Source: Azospirillum sp. TSO22-1 (GTDB lineage Bacteria > Pseudomonadota > Alphaproteobacteria > Azospirillales > Azospirillaceae). Taken from it: DNA of 64,000 nucleotides. The DNA lies in NCBI RefSeq assembly GCF_003116015.1, contig NZ_LGQZ01000018.1, positions 1 through 64,000 on the forward strand. The letters run 5' to 3'. The notes beneath the pieces were generated by a model, which did no database searches, was not told the DNA's origin, and saw only the letters and a list, made by a program, of their open reading frames with translations. The position numbers and the translations under genes are program-made. Positions 1-9,693 of this stretch are shown in pieces (position 1 is the first letter of the stretch; the number at the start of each line of letters is the position of its first letter).

Positions 1-1283
1 GCTGGGGCGGCTGGTGGTACTGGGACCCGGTCGAGAACGCCTCGTTCATGCCGTGGCTGGCCGGCACCGCGCTGCTGCACTCCTCCATCGTGGTGGAGAA
101 GCGCGACGCGCTGAAGACCTGGACCATCCTGCTGGCGATCATCACCTTCTCGCTGTCGCTGATGGGCACCTTCCTGGTGCGCTCGGGCATCCTCACCTCG
201 GTGCACGCCTTCGCCGTCGATCCGACGCGCGGCGTGTTCATCCTGGTGCTGCTGGCGCTGGCCACCGGCGGCTCGCTGCTGCTGTACAGCGTGCGGGCGC
301 CGACGCTGAAGGCCGGCGGCGTGTTCACGCCGATCAGCCGCGAGGGCTCGCTGGTGCTGAACAACCTGCTGCTGTCCACGGCGACGGCCACGGTGTTCAT
401 CGGCACGCTGTACCCGCTGTTCCTCGACGTGCTGAATCTCGGCAAGGTGTCGGTGGGGGCACCCTTCTTCAATTCCACCTTCGTGCCGCTGATGATCCCG
501 ATGGTCGCCGCCATGGGCGTCGGCCCGTTCCTGTCCTGGAAGCGCGGCGACCTGCCGGGCGTGCTGGGCCGGCTGTGGGTGGCGCTGGTGGTGACCGCGC
601 TGGCCGTGCTCTACGCCGTGTGGGCGGTGGGCGGCCCGGTGATGGCGCTGGTCGGCGTTGCCATGGGCGCCTGGGCCTTCGTCAGCGCGCTGGCCGAGTT
701 CGCCGAGCGCATCCGCCTGTTCCGCGCCCCGGCCGGCGAGAGCTGGAGCCGCGCCGTCAACCTGCCGCGCAGCGCCTGGGGCATGACCATCGCGCACGCC
801 TTCCTAGGGATCGGCATCATGGGGATGACCGCGACGTCCTCGTGGAACGCCGAGCTGATCAAGGGCATGAAGCCCGGCGACACCGCGACGGTGGCCGGCT
901 ACACGCTGCACTTCGAGAACGTCCGCCCCGGCTTCGGCGAGAACTACCGGGCCGAGGTCGGCACCTTCCGCGTCACCAAGGACGGCAAGGTCGTCACCAC
1001 GCTGGAGCCGGAGCGCCGTTCCTACCCGGTGTCGCGCCAGACCACGTCGGAGACGGCGATCCACACCACGGCCTTCGCCGACCTCTACGTGGCGCTCGGC
1101 GACCCGGACTCGCAGGGTCTGTGGGTGGTGCGCATCTACCACCACCCGCTGCTGCCGTGGATCTGGATCGGCGCGCTCGGCCTGGTGTTCGGCGGGCTGG
1201 TCTCGCTGTCCGACCGCCGCTTCCGCATCGGCGCACCCGAGCGCCGCCGCAAGGGCGGCCCGGCCCTGCAGCCGGCCGAATAA
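1..1283 (+). CDS. ccmF: Cytochrome c maturation protein CcmF, C-terminal part (5' end outside window)
   Basis: The reading frame is open from base 3 and encodes about 426 residues; the start lies upstream of the window. The visible part begins inside the tryptophan-rich WWD haem-handling segment (WGGWWYWDPVENASFMPWL) and continues as a polytopic inner-membrane protein with a periplasmic domain near the end and a last membrane span around residues 377-395 of the visible part. In system I cytochrome c maturation, CcmF with CcmH forms the haem lyase that attaches haem to apocytochrome CxxCH motifs in the periplasm. The immediate downstream genes are ccmG, ccmH and ccmI on the same strand, 19 bp away, as in a standard ccm operon. 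Confidence 0.96.
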   Translation, partial: WGGWWYWDPVENASFMPWLAGTALLHSSIVVEKRDALKTWTILLAIITFSLSLMGTFLVRSGILTSVHAFAVDPTRGVFILVLLALATGGSLLLYSVRAPTLKAGGVFTPISREGSLVLNNLLLSTATATVFIGTLYPLFLDVLNLGKVSVGAPFFNSTFVPLMIPMVAAMGVGPFLSWKRGDLPGVLGRLWVALVVTALAVLYAVWAVGGPVMALVGVAMGAWAFVSALAEFAERIRLFRAPAGESWSRAVNLPRSAWGMTIAHAFLGIGIMGMTATSSWNAELIKGMKPGDTATVAGYTLHFENVRPGFGENYRAEVGTFRVTKDGKVVTTLEPERRSYPVSRQTTSETAIHTTAFADLYVALGDPDSQGLWVVRIYHHPLLPWIWIGALGLVFGGLVSLSDRRFRIGAPERRRKGGPALQPAE

Positions 1284-1302
1284 GAAACGGAACCAAGAAA
1301 CC

Positions 1303-1833
1303 ATGCGCCGCCTGATCTACATCCTGCCGCTGCTCGTGCTCGCCGTGGTGGCCGCCTTCTTCTTCGTCGGCTTCAACCGCGACCCGAAGCTGGTGCCCTC
1401 GCCGATGATCGGCAAGCCGTCGCCGGCCTTCTCGGTCGCCGGCCTGCGCGGCAACGACGGCACGGTGGCGAACGCGACCTACGCGGGGAAGGTCACGCTG
1501 GTGAACTTCTTCGCCTCGTGGTGCGTGCCCTGCCGGGTCGAGCACCCGCTGCTGATGGAGCTGTCGCGCACCAAGGCGGTGAACATCGTCGGCGTCGACT
1601 ACAAGGACAAGCCCGAGGACGCGCTGACCTGGCTGCGCCAACTCGGCGACCCGTACGGGGTGATCGGCGCCGACCGCGACGGCCGCGCCGCCATCGAGTG
1701 GGGCGTCTACGGCGTGCCGGAGAGCTACATCGTCGATAAGGCGGGCGTGATCCGCTACAAGCAGGTCGGCCCGATCACCGAGGACGTCTGGCGCACCGAG
1801 ATGGCGCCGCTGATCAAGGAGCTGTCGCGGTGA
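1303..1833 (+). CDS. ccmG: Periplasmic thiol:disulfide oxidoreductase CcmG/DsbE
   Basis: 176 residues with an N-terminal membrane anchor (about residues 4-23) followed by a thioredoxin fold. The redox motif is WCVPC with Cys74 and Cys77, and the conserved cis-Pro region follows in GVPESYIVD. CcmG keeps apocytochrome c cysteines, or CcmH, reduced so that haem can be attached. It starts 19 bp after ccmF, and its stop overlaps the GTG start of ccmH by four bases (GTGA), which indicates translational coupling in one operon. Length and motif are typical of the family. Confidence 0.96.
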   Translation: MRRLIYILPLLVLAVVAAFFFVGFNRDPKLVPSPMIGKPSPAFSVAGLRGNDGTVANATYAGKVTLVNFFASWCVPCRVEHPLLMELSRTKAVNIVGVDYKDKPEDALTWLRQLGDPYGVIGADRDGRAAIEWGVYGVPESYIVDKAGVIRYKQVGPITEDVWRTEMAPLIKELSR

Positions 1834-2318
1834 AACGCCTGATTCTGGCCGCCGTGCTGGCGGCGGGGCTGGCCCCGGGGATGGTGACTCCGGCCTTTGC
1901 CGTGAACCCCGACGAGGTGCTGCCCGACCCCAGGCAGGAGGAGCGGGCGCGCGAGGTCAGCAAGGAGCTGCGCTGCCTCGTCTGCCAGAACCAGTCGATC
2001 GACGACTCCAACGCCGACCTCGCCCGCGACCTGCGCGTCATCGTGCGCGAGCGCATCAAGAAGGGCGAGTCGAACGAGCAGGTGCTGCAGTACGTCACCG
2101 ACCGCTACGGCGACTACGTGCTGCTGAAGCCGCCGTTCAAGGCGACGACGCTGCTGCTGTGGGCCGGGCCGTTCGTCATCCTGGCGTTCGGCGCGCTGGG
2201 CACCGTCGTCTACCTGCGCAACCGCCGCGCCGCCGGGGGTGTGTCCGGCGACACCGCGCCATTGACCGAGGACGAGCGCCGGCGCCTCGACGCGCTTCTG
2301 CGCAAGGACGGGATCTGA
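1830..2318 (+). CDS. ccmH: Cytochrome c maturation protein CcmH (CycL-type, short form)
   Basis: 162 residues starting with GTG at the GTGA overlap with ccmG. A signal peptide (residues 1-24) precedes the conserved LRCLVCQNQSI segment, which carries the LRCxxC motif (Cys49, Cys52). A C-terminal membrane span lies at about residues 107-127. The protein reduces or presents apocytochrome c cysteines during haem ligation. In this organism the TPR part that enterobacterial CcmH carries is encoded separately by the following ccmI gene, whose ATG overlaps this stop codon (TGATG). Confidence 0.96.
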   Translation: MKRLILAAVLAAGLAPGMVTPAFAVNPDEVLPDPRQEERAREVSKELRCLVCQNQSIDDSNADLARDLRVIVRERIKKGESNEQVLQYVTDRYGDYVLLKPPFKATTLLLWAGPFVILAFGALGTVVYLRNRRAAGGVSGDTAPLTEDERRRLDALLRKDGI

Positions 2319-3709
2319 TGCTGTTCTGGATACTCGCGGCGGCGCTGACGGCCGTCGTGCTGCTGATCATCGTGCCGCCGCTGCTGAAGGCCCAGAAGGC
2401 CGAGGCCGCCGGCCCGTCGCGCGGCGCCTACGACCTGGAGGTCTACCGCGACCAGCTGACCGAGCTGGAGCGCGACCGCGGCCGCGGCCTGATCACCGAC
2501 GCCCAGATGGAGGCCGCCAAGGCCGAGATCGCCCGGCGCATGCTGGCGCTCGCCGACGAGGCTAGGAAGGGCGCCGCGGGCGCCGGCCCGGTGAACCGCA
2601 CCAAGGCGGTGGCGGCGCTGCTGGCGGTGGCGATCCCGCTGGGCGCGGTGGTGGTCTACCTGCCGCTCGGCCGGCCGGAGCTGCCGGCGCAGCCGCTGGC
2701 GTCCCGCGACCTCGCCGCCGAGGAGCGCCAGATGGCCGGCGGCCCGCCCGCCCCGGTGATGGAGGCGGTGCAGAAGCTCAAGAAGCACCTGGAGGACAAC
2801 CCCAACGACGCGCAGGCCTGGACCCTGATGGGCCAGACCTACGGCAAGATCGGCCGCTACGAGCAGGCGGCGGAAGCGCTGAAGCGCGCCGCCGACCTGC
2901 AGCCGGGCAACCTGGACGCCAAGTCGGCCTACGCCGAGATGTCCACCGCCGCCAACGGCGGCACGGTAACCGAGGAGTCGCTGCGCGTCTTCCAGGCGAT
3001 GCTGATCAAGGACCCGAAGGACTCCCGCGCCCGCTTCTTCCTGGCGCTGGCCCGGCTGCAGGCCGGCGATGCCAGGGGGGCGCTGGACGGCTGGGTGGCG
3101 CTGGTCGCCGACACCCCGGCCGACGCGCCATGGCTGCCGGTGGTGCAGGCCCGCATCAAGGAGGCGGCGACTGCCCTCAAGCTCGACGTCGCCAGCGTCA
3201 TGCCGAAGCCGGCGCCGCCGCAGAACCACCCGAACGTGGATGGCCAGCAGGGCGGCAACGCCGACCAGGACCGGCAGATCCGCCAGATGGTGGAGCAACT
3301 CGACGCCAAGATGCGCGCCAACCCGCAGGATGTGGACGGCTGGCTGAAGCTGGCGCGCTCCTACACCGTGCTGGCCGACCACGACAAGGCGATCGAGGCC
3401 GCCAAACAGGCGCTCGACCGCGCGCCGACGCGGGTGGAGGTGCGCATCGCCTACGCCGACGCGCTGCTCGGCCGCGCGCCGGAGGACGGGCCGCTGCCGG
3501 CCGACGCCGTGGCGGCGCTGCGCGAGGTGCTGGCGCTCGACCCGGCCAACAAGGAGGCGCTGTGGCTGCTTGGCCTCGACGCCGCGCAGGGCGGCCGGCG
3601 CGACGAGGCGGCCGAGCTGTTGAACCGCCTGCTGGCGCAGATGGACCCGAAGGACCCCGACCGCGAGACCGTGCGCCAGCGCCTCGCGTCGCTGAAGAGC
3701 GGCGGCTGA
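2318..3709 (+). CDS. ccmI: Cytochrome c maturation protein CcmI with TPR repeats
   Basis: About 463 residues from the ATG that overlaps the ccmH stop. An N-terminal membrane span is followed by the CcmI-type conserved helix (YDLEVYRDQLTELERD) and a second span near residues 93-113. The rest is a long periplasmic TPR domain with two groups of helices, about residues 150-270 and 320-460, each containing WxLxGxxY-like and AxxxxxxAL-like repeat units. CcmI binds apocytochrome c and delivers it to the CcmFH haem lyase. It is the last gene of the visible ccm operon. An in-frame start further upstream inside ccmH is possible but would add a non-conserved extension. Confidence 0.93.
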   Translation: MLFWILAAALTAVVLLIIVPPLLKAQKAEAAGPSRGAYDLEVYRDQLTELERDRGRGLITDAQMEAAKAEIARRMLALADEARKGAAGAGPVNRTKAVAALLAVAIPLGAVVVYLPLGRPELPAQPLASRDLAAEERQMAGGPPAPVMEAVQKLKKHLEDNPNDAQAWTLMGQTYGKIGRYEQAAEALKRAADLQPGNLDAKSAYAEMSTAANGGTVTEESLRVFQAMLIKDPKDSRARFFLALARLQAGDARGALDGWVALVADTPADAPWLPVVQARIKEAATALKLDVASVMPKPAPPQNHPNVDGQQGGNADQDRQIRQMVEQLDAKMRANPQDVDGWLKLARSYTVLADHDKAIEAAKQALDRAPTRVEVRIAYADALLGRAPEDGPLPADAVAALREVLALDPANKEALWLLGLDAAQGGRRDEAAELLNRLLAQMDPKDPDRETVRQRLASLKSGG

Positions 3710-3766
3710 GGGAACACCGGCGCGCCGCATCGGTTGTTGATCCTGGGGTAGACCGGGAGGAGCGCC

Positions 3767-4009
3767 ATGGCGGACTCACGTTTCCAGTGGCCGATCAACG
3801 TGCCCGAGCCGATGGGCCGGGCCGTGGCCCGCGACATCGGCTTCGTCGAGGGCGAAGACTTCGTCAACGAGGGCCGGAGCTTCTGGTTCGACGGCATCGA
3901 GAAGGCGATGCAGTTCAACCGCGCGCTGGCCGACGAGCCGCACAGCGGCCGCGGCTCGCCCGACGACGCCAGGGTCGAGCCCGAAGACAAGACGGTGCCG
4001 CACCGGTGA
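3767..4009 (+). CDS. Small hypothetical protein
   Basis: 80 residues, preceded by a good ribosome-binding site (GGAGGAG) 6-7 bases before the ATG. It has a hydrophilic, charged composition with one conserved-looking core (GFVEGEDFVNEGRSFWFDGIEKAMQ is the central part, residues about 25-48). There is no signal peptide or membrane span. It overlaps the next gene by GTGA, so the two are probably co-expressed. I do not recognise the family, and the function is unknown. Confidence 0.7.
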   Translation: MADSRFQWPINVPEPMGRAVARDIGFVEGEDFVNEGRSFWFDGIEKAMQFNRALADEPHSGRGSPDDARVEPEDKTVPHR

Positions 4010-4287
4010 GCGGGGCGGTCACCGACAACGCCGCCGCCAGCCGCTTCGAACTGGCCGAGGACGGCGCCGTCGCCTTCGCCGAGTACCGCGTGCGCGACGG
4101 GCATCTGGTCTTCACCCACACCGAGGTGCCGGACAGCCTGTCCGGCCGCGGCGTCGGCTCACGCTTGGCGAAGGGCGCGCTCGGCCTCGCCCGCGCGCGC
4201 GGGCTGCCGGTGGTGGCGGAGTGCCCGTTCATCGCGGGCTACATCCGCAAGCACCCGGAGTTTCAGGACCTGCTGGCCGCGTCGTAG
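4006..4287 (+). CDS. GNAT-like N-acetyltransferase (YidJ/YjdJ type, PF14542-like)
   Basis: 93 residues starting from GTG at the GTGA overlap with the preceding small gene. The short acetyltransferase fold is recognisable from LVFTHTEVPDSLSGRGVGS, where the SGRGVGS loop is the acetyl-CoA pyrophosphate-binding motif. It is followed by AKGALGLARARGLPVVAECPF and a terminal YIRKHPEF, all typical of small GCN5-like proteins of the YidJ group. The substrate is not known for the family. The last 25 bases overlap the convergent ABC-type binding protein gene. Confidence 0.85.
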   Translation: MSGAVTDNAAASRFELAEDGAVAFAEYRVRDGHLVFTHTEVPDSLSGRGVGSRLAKGALGLARARGLPVVAECPFIAGYIRKHPEFQDLLAAS

Positions 4288-5291
4288 AAGCTGAAGTCGA
4301 ACAGCGTGTCCAGGTCCACCGGCGAGGCGAGCTGGCCGAGGCGCTGCTGGAAGTCCTGCATGCGCCCGGTCCCCTCGACGATGCCGCGCGGGTCGGCCAC
4401 CAGCGTCGTGGCGTCCGAGGTCAGCGCCCGCTGCAGCACCTCCGGCTCGATCAGTCCCTTGCCAATGTACGCGCCGACGTGCTCCGCCGTGCGGGCGGGC
4501 TCGCGCTTGGCGAAGTCGGTCGCGCGGACGTGCAGCCGCACCAGCGCCGCCACCGCGTCGCGCTCGCGGGCGATGGCGTTCTCGGTGACGGCGACCACGG
4601 CGCCCGGCTGCCTGGGGAAGAGCTGCCCCGCCGGCACCAGGATGCGCGCGTCGGGCAGGCGCGCGCGCACCACCGTGAGGATCGGTTCGAGGATGGAGGA
4701 GCCGTCGACGGCGCCGGACAGCAGCGCCTGCTGCACGTGCTCCTCGCCCATGCCGATCACCTCGACCTCCGCCGCAGGTACCTTCGCCACCTCCTGCAGC
4801 CAGTAGCGCAGCACCGTCTCCGGCACCGAGCCGGCAGGCAGCGTGGCGATCTTCGCCGGACGGCCCTGCGCCCGGCGGAACGCCGCGAACCCCTCGGCCG
4901 GCGACGGCGCCCCGGCCACCGCCTGGGCCAGCGGGCCGCGGCCGATCAGCGCCACCTGATCGACGATGTTGGCGGCGACGATCTTCACCGGCACACCCTT
5001 GGAGCGGGCGATCATCGCCGGGCCGATGCCGACGTAGGCCACGTCAAGCGTGCCCGAGGCCAGCGCCTGGATCATCGCCGGGCCGGACTGGAACCCCGTG
5101 GTCTGCAGGTCCAGCCCGGCGTCCCGCGCCCAGCCCTCGCCGAGCAGCACGAAGAGCTGCGTCATCGGGATGATGGGGATGTAGCCGACGCGCAGCCGCG
5201 TCGCGGCGGCGACCCCACGCGGCGACAGGGCCAGGCCGCCCAGCGCGGCAGCAGCGGTCAGCAGGGTGCGGCGGGATAGGAGCATCGGCAC
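4263..5291 (-). CDS. ABC transporter periplasmic substrate-binding protein, SsuA/THI5/NMT1-like
   Basis: 342 residues with an export signal carrying a twin-arginine-like start (SRRTLLTAAAALGG). A periplasmic binding protein type II fold of the nitrate/sulfonate/taurine family follows (RLRVGYIPIIPMTQLFVL, then GLDLQTTGFQSGPAMIQALASG and DVAYVGIGPAM). Such proteins bind small organosulfur, nitrate or pyrimidine-type ligands and hand them to an ABC importer. No permease or ATPase gene lies beside it here, so the ligand cannot be inferred from context. The gene converges on the acetyltransferase gene with a 25-bp overlap. Confidence 0.9.
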   Translation of the reverse strand: MPMLLSRRTLLTAAAALGGLALSPRGVAAATRLRVGYIPIIPMTQLFVLLGEGWARDAGLDLQTTGFQSGPAMIQALASGTLDVAYVGIGPAMIARSKGVPVKIVAANIVDQVALIGRGPLAQAVAGAPSPAEGFAAFRRAQGRPAKIATLPAGSVPETVLRYWLQEVAKVPAAEVEVIGMGEEHVQQALLSGAVDGSSILEPILTVVRARLPDARILVPAGQLFPRQPGAVVAVTENAIARERDAVAALVRLHVRATDFAKREPARTAEHVGAYIGKGLIEPEVLQRALTSDATTLVADPRGIVEGTGRMQDFQQRLGQLASPVDLDTLFDFSFYDAASRS

Positions 5292-5389
5292 GGCCTTTCA
5301 CAAGCACGCCGCCAGAGGCGCGGTGAAAAGCACATTAGCGCACGTCGCAATGACAGGAAATCACAAGAATTTTACGATATTCAGACTCG

Positions 5390-5827
5390 CTACGGCACTG
5401 CCTTCAGCGCGATGTCCACCGTCTCCACCGCGCAGTCCGCCTTGGCGGTGCAATAGCGGTATTCGATGCGCAGCGCGCCGTCGTTGCTGTCGGCGTCGCC
5501 GAAGCGCACCTTGCCCGGCCCGTCCAGCGGTAGCGCGGCGCGCACGGTGCCGGCGCGGCCCTTGCCCTCGGCGCGCACGGTGGTCGGGAACTTCACGGCG
5601 ATGTGCGGGCGCACCAGCGCCGGGGCGTCCACCCGCACCATCGGCGGCTCGATCCGCACGCCGTCGAGCGGATGCACGCTCAGCACCAGCGATTCGCGGT
5701 TGCCCTCGCGCTCCAGCGCGGCGCCGATGTCGGCGCTTTTGGTGCGCAACGACCATTCGCGCTCCGCCCCGGCCGCGGCGGCCGGCACGGCACCGGCCAG
5801 CAGCGCCGCAACCCACAGTGTCCGCAT
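5390..5827 (-). CDS. Exported protein of unknown function with a C-terminal Cys pair
   Basis: About 145 residues starting MRTLWVAALLAGAVPAAAAG, a clear signal peptide. The mature part is beta-rich. It ends with YRYCTAKADCAVETVDIAL, a segment with two cysteines six residues apart that recalls the N-terminal DsbD-like domains ending in a YxxC...C strand. That resemblance is weak and is my inference; otherwise I do not recognise the family. The gene is divergent from the SDR gene with a 160-bp spacer. A longer upstream reading frame is open but antisense to the SDR gene, so the signal-peptide start is preferred. Confidence 0.75.
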   Translation of the reverse strand: MRTLWVAALLAGAVPAAAAGAEREWSLRTKSADIGAALEREGNRESLVLSVHPLDGVRIEPPMVRVDAPALVRPHIAVKFPTTVRAEGKGRAGTVRAALPLDGPGKVRFGDADSNDGALRIEYRYCTAKADCAVETVDIALKAVP

Positions 5828-5987
5828 CGCCCCACCCCGCTTCACCCGTGCCCAAGCCGGCGATGATGGAACCCATCCGACGCCGAGCGCAAGCGACGGG
5901 GTGTCGCTGCCCCCCTGTGCCGGGTTCCGCCCGTCGTGCCGCCCTGCTACATAGAACGGCAAACCTGATAATCGGGAGGGACAGCGC

Positions 5988-6749
5988 ATGCAGATCCAGG
6001 GACTTTCGGCCATCGTCACCGGCGGCGGCTCCGGCATGGGCGCCGCGACGGCGCGCCACCTCGCCCAGCAGGGCGCCAAGGTCACCGTGCTCGACGTCAA
6101 CGAGGACGCGGTGCTCAAGGTGGCGCACGAGATCGGCGGCCTGGGGCTCGTCTGCGACGTCACCGATTCCGCTTCGGCCGAGCGCGCCTTCGAGCAGGCC
6201 CGCTCCGCGCACGGCGCCGCCCGCATCGCCGTCAACTGCGCCGGCATCGCCCCCGCGCAGCGCATCGTCGGCCGCGACGGCGCGATGCCGCTGGAGAACT
6301 TCCGCCGGGTGATCGAGGTCAACCTGATCGGCACCTTCAACATCCTGCGCCTGGCCGCCGCCGACATGGCGAAGCTCGACCCGCTGGACAGCGGCGAGCG
6401 CGGCGTCATCGTCAACACCGCCTCGGTCGCCGCCTACGAGGGGCAGGTGGGCCAAGCCGCCTACGCCTCGTCGAAGGGCGGCATCGTGGCGCTGACCATC
6501 TGCGCGGCGCGCGACCTCGCCCGCAGCGCCGTCCGCGTGATGACCATCGCCCCCGGCCTGATCGGCACGCCGATGCTGCTGACCATGCCGCAGGAGGTGC
6601 AGGACAGCCTCGCGGCCTCCGTCCCCTTCCCCAAGCGGTTCGGCCGCCCGGAGGAGTACGCCCGCCTCGTCCAGCACATCGTCGAGAACGAGATGCTGAA
6701 CGGCGACGTGATCCGCCTGGACGGCGCCATCCGTATGGCCCCGCAATAA
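5988..6749 (+). CDS. SDR-family dehydrogenase, 3-hydroxyacyl-CoA dehydrogenase type-2-like
   Basis: 253 residues. The NAD(P)-binding motif TGGGSGMGAATA (from about residue 10), an aspartate after the second strand (VLDVNEDA, favouring NAD), the NCAG motif and the catalytic Ser/Tyr/Lys set (NTASVAAYEGQVGQAAYASSKGG region) are all present. The overall pattern, including LDSGERGVIVNTASVAAYEGQ and APGLIGTPML, matches type-2 3-hydroxyacyl-CoA dehydrogenases (HSD17B10-like), which act in beta-oxidation or branched-chain acyl-CoA breakdown. The ATG is preceded by GGGAGGGACAGCGC. No other fatty-acid gene is adjacent. Confidence 0.92.
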   Translation: MQIQGLSAIVTGGGSGMGAATARHLAQQGAKVTVLDVNEDAVLKVAHEIGGLGLVCDVTDSASAERAFEQARSAHGAARIAVNCAGIAPAQRIVGRDGAMPLENFRRVIEVNLIGTFNILRLAAADMAKLDPLDSGERGVIVNTASVAAYEGQVGQAAYASSKGGIVALTICAARDLARSAVRVMTIAPGLIGTPMLLTMPQEVQDSLAASVPFPKRFGRPEEYARLVQHIVENEMLNGDVIRLDGAIRMAPQ

Positions 6750-6818
6750 GTTATATGCTCTGATTGACCCGCGGGAGGGCACGCGGCCCTCCCGCCCTTC
6801 TTCATCGAAAGAGCCTCC

Positions 6819-7208
6819 ATGCCCCCGAAGCCGTTGCGAAAGGCCGCCGCTGCTCCCGCCTCCCCCGAGGCGCTGGCGATCACCCAGGCGCTGCTGCGCG
6901 CCGCCGACCAGCTCGCCATGCCCGACCGGGTGCTGGCGAAGGTGATCGGGGTGCCGGACGCGACGCTCGCCCGCCTGCGCGGCGGCGAGGCGCTGCCCGA
7001 GGAGGGCAAGGCGCAGGAGCTGGCGGTGCTGTTCACCCGGCTGTGGCGCTCGCTCGACGCCATCGTCGACGGCGACGGCAAGGCGGCGCGCGAGTGGATG
7101 AACCACCACAACCCGGTGCTCGACGGCACGCCGATGGAGACGGTGCAGACCATCACCGGTCTGGTCGAGGCAATCCACTACCTCGATGCGCCGAAGCCGA
7201 TTTTCTGA
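6819..7208 (+). CDS. DUF2384 (MbcA/ParS/Xre antitoxin-like) protein without a toxin partner
   Basis: 129 residues. An N-terminal helical region (about residues 17-60) is followed by a C-terminal DUF2384-type domain with the typical signature ending in WMNHHNPVLDGTPMETVQTITGLVEAIHYLDA. In type II toxin-antitoxin pairs this domain binds a RES-domain toxin. No RES gene lies on either side: the next gene is a 76-residue membrane protein 100 bp downstream. It may be an orphan antitoxin or a regulator that has taken another role. A putative ribosome-binding site (AAAGAG) lies 5 bases upstream of the ATG. Confidence 0.82.
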   Translation: MPPKPLRKAAAAPASPEALAITQALLRAADQLAMPDRVLAKVIGVPDATLARLRGGEALPEEGKAQELAVLFTRLWRSLDAIVDGDGKAAREWMNHHNPVLDGTPMETVQTITGLVEAIHYLDAPKPIF

Positions 7209-7308
7209 GGGAACCTCCGGGTGCACCGCAGCATTCTTTGACTCAGGTCAAAGCCGGCCCCTGGCGGCTCGGCCTATGCTGTTCGGCAGATAGCCACGAG
7301 GTGCACCG

Positions 7309-7539
7309 ATGAAGCCGGCCCGTTCCCAGACCACCCGCCCCGCGTCGCGCACCCAGCGCGCCCTGGCGCAGATGGCGCCGGCGATCAGCAGCATCCTGAT
7401 GGGCATGGCCTGCGTCGGCGGCGGCGCCGGGCTGGTGGCCTCCTTCCTGGAGCAGAACGGCGTGGGCCTGGCGTTGTCCGCCACCCTGCTGGTGGTCGCG
7501 GCGGAACTGTACTTCAGCAGCCGCCCGCGCGAGGCGTGA
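7309..7539 (+). CDS. Small membrane protein of unknown function
   Basis: 76 residues with a basic N-terminus and two predicted membrane spans (about residues 25-44 and 50-68). These separate a glycine-rich turn (MGMACVGGGAGL) from the end sequence AAELYFSSRPREA. No known domain is recognised. Its position after a DUF2384 gene with a 100-bp gap does not suggest a function. Coding potential is supported by codon use and an intact frame, but confidence is moderate because of the small size. Confidence 0.6.
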   Translation: MKPARSQTTRPASRTQRALAQMAPAISSILMGMACVGGGAGLVASFLEQNGVGLALSATLLVVAAELYFSSRPREA

Positions 7540-7555
7540 GGGCATAGTGGCACTG

Positions 7556-7727
7556 CTTCTGCCCCTCCCCCAGCCCCGCTGGGGGAGGAAGGGGCCCGCG
7601 CCGCAGGCGTGGGAAGGTGGGGGCAGCGGCGTAGGCGGCAGGCGTTGATTCTCGTACACGCCGCTGCCCCCACCCTCCCGCTGCGCGGGTCCCTCCCTCC
7701 CCCGCCTGAGGCGAGGGAGGGGGTGAT
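7556..7727. repeat. Composite C/G-rich palindromic repeat between two genes
   Basis: The region downstream of both the small membrane protein and argG contains a perfect 17-bp inverted repeat (7616-7632 with 7658-7674), flanked by two smaller hairpins made of CTCCCCC/GGGGGAG arms. Similar blocks follow other genes in this window at about 22.05, 26.93, 29.71, 43.97, 49.97 and 56.34 kb. They lie between convergent genes or after operons and may act as terminators or RNA-stabilising structures, but no long T-run is present here. Confidence 0.8.
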
Positions 7728-7735
7728 AGGCTTGC

Positions 7736-8971
<1,236 letters not shown>

Positions 8972-9035
8972 GGGAAGGCTCATGCACAAGGAAGGGGTAT
9001 GGGGTGCCGGACCTTATCCCCGCCGCGTCCCCGAA

Positions 9036-9317
9036 TCAATCGGCGTCGGAAACCGGCTCCGCCGCCCTGGCGCCGTCGACGAACGGCCAGCGCACGTAGG
9101 CGAAGACCCACAGCGCCACGATGTCCGCCCCGTTGATCAGCAGCACCAGCACCCACAGCGGGCTGCGCCCGGCCTTCGCCAGCATCCAGCCGCCGAACAC
9201 CATCTTCAGCATCAGCAGGATCGCGATGATCAGGTTCGCCCACCACAGGTCGAGCGTCAGGATGGCCTGCCACGGCTCCCAGTAGACAGCGCGCAGGAGA
9301 TCGGTCAGCGCGTCCAT
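9036..9317 (-). CDS. Small membrane protein, paralogue of the upstream gene
   Basis: 93 residues from ATG, whose first base is shared with the stop of the preceding gene (TGATG). It has two or three membrane spans and a segment KAGRSPLWVLVLLINGAD followed by ALWVFAYVRWP. The neighbouring 77-residue protein has the same pattern (RAGFAPWWAFLVFVPVVG, LVWGMLTVRRWP), so the two look like tandem duplicates. The [K/R]AGxxPxW...P...W pattern occurs in many small bacterial membrane proteins of unknown function. No enzyme motif is seen. Confidence 0.72.
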   Translation of the reverse strand: MDALTDLLRAVYWEPWQAILTLDLWWANLIIAILLMLKMVFGGWMLAKAGRSPLWVLVLLINGADIVALWVFAYVRWPFVDGARAAEPVSDAD

Positions 9318-9550
9318 CACGCGGTCCTCCGCGGCTTGCGCACGCGCGGCGCTTTCGGCGGCAGCACCGGCCAGCGGCGCACCGTCAGCATCCCCCACAC
9401 CAGCAGCAGCCCGACCACCGGCACGAACACCAGGAACGCCCACCACGGCGCGAAGCCGGCGCGCCGGCAGATCCGCGCCAGCGGCCACACCGCCAGCACG
9501 TTGAAGACGAACAGCACCAAGCCGGGATCGACGGCGAACTGCGCCTGCAC
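9317..9550 (-). CDS. Small membrane protein, first of a tandem pair
   Basis: About 77 residues from a GTG start placed seven bases after a strong ribosome-binding site (GGAGGG). It has two membrane spans separated by the motif RRAGFAPWWAF, and a basic C-terminal tail (PPKAPRVRKPRRTA). The frame is open further upstream, but those codons overlap the promoter region of the divergent kinase gene and encode no conserved sequence. It is translationally coupled to the next gene, which shares its core pattern. Function unknown. Confidence 0.68.
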   Translation of the reverse strand: MQAQFAVDPGLVLFVFNVLAVWPLARICRRAGFAPWWAFLVFVPVVGLLLVWGMLTVRRWPVLPPKAPRVRKPRRTA

Positions 9551-9693
9551 GGACGGACCCTCCCTGAACGCCGCGCCTACATGCCTCGCCCCTCCCGGCT
9601 TGTCGAGGACGAAGTTGCGACCGCCGCGTGCCGCCCGTGCATCGCGAGGCCCACTGGTGCTACCATGCACGCTTTCCACCACACGCCCGCCCC

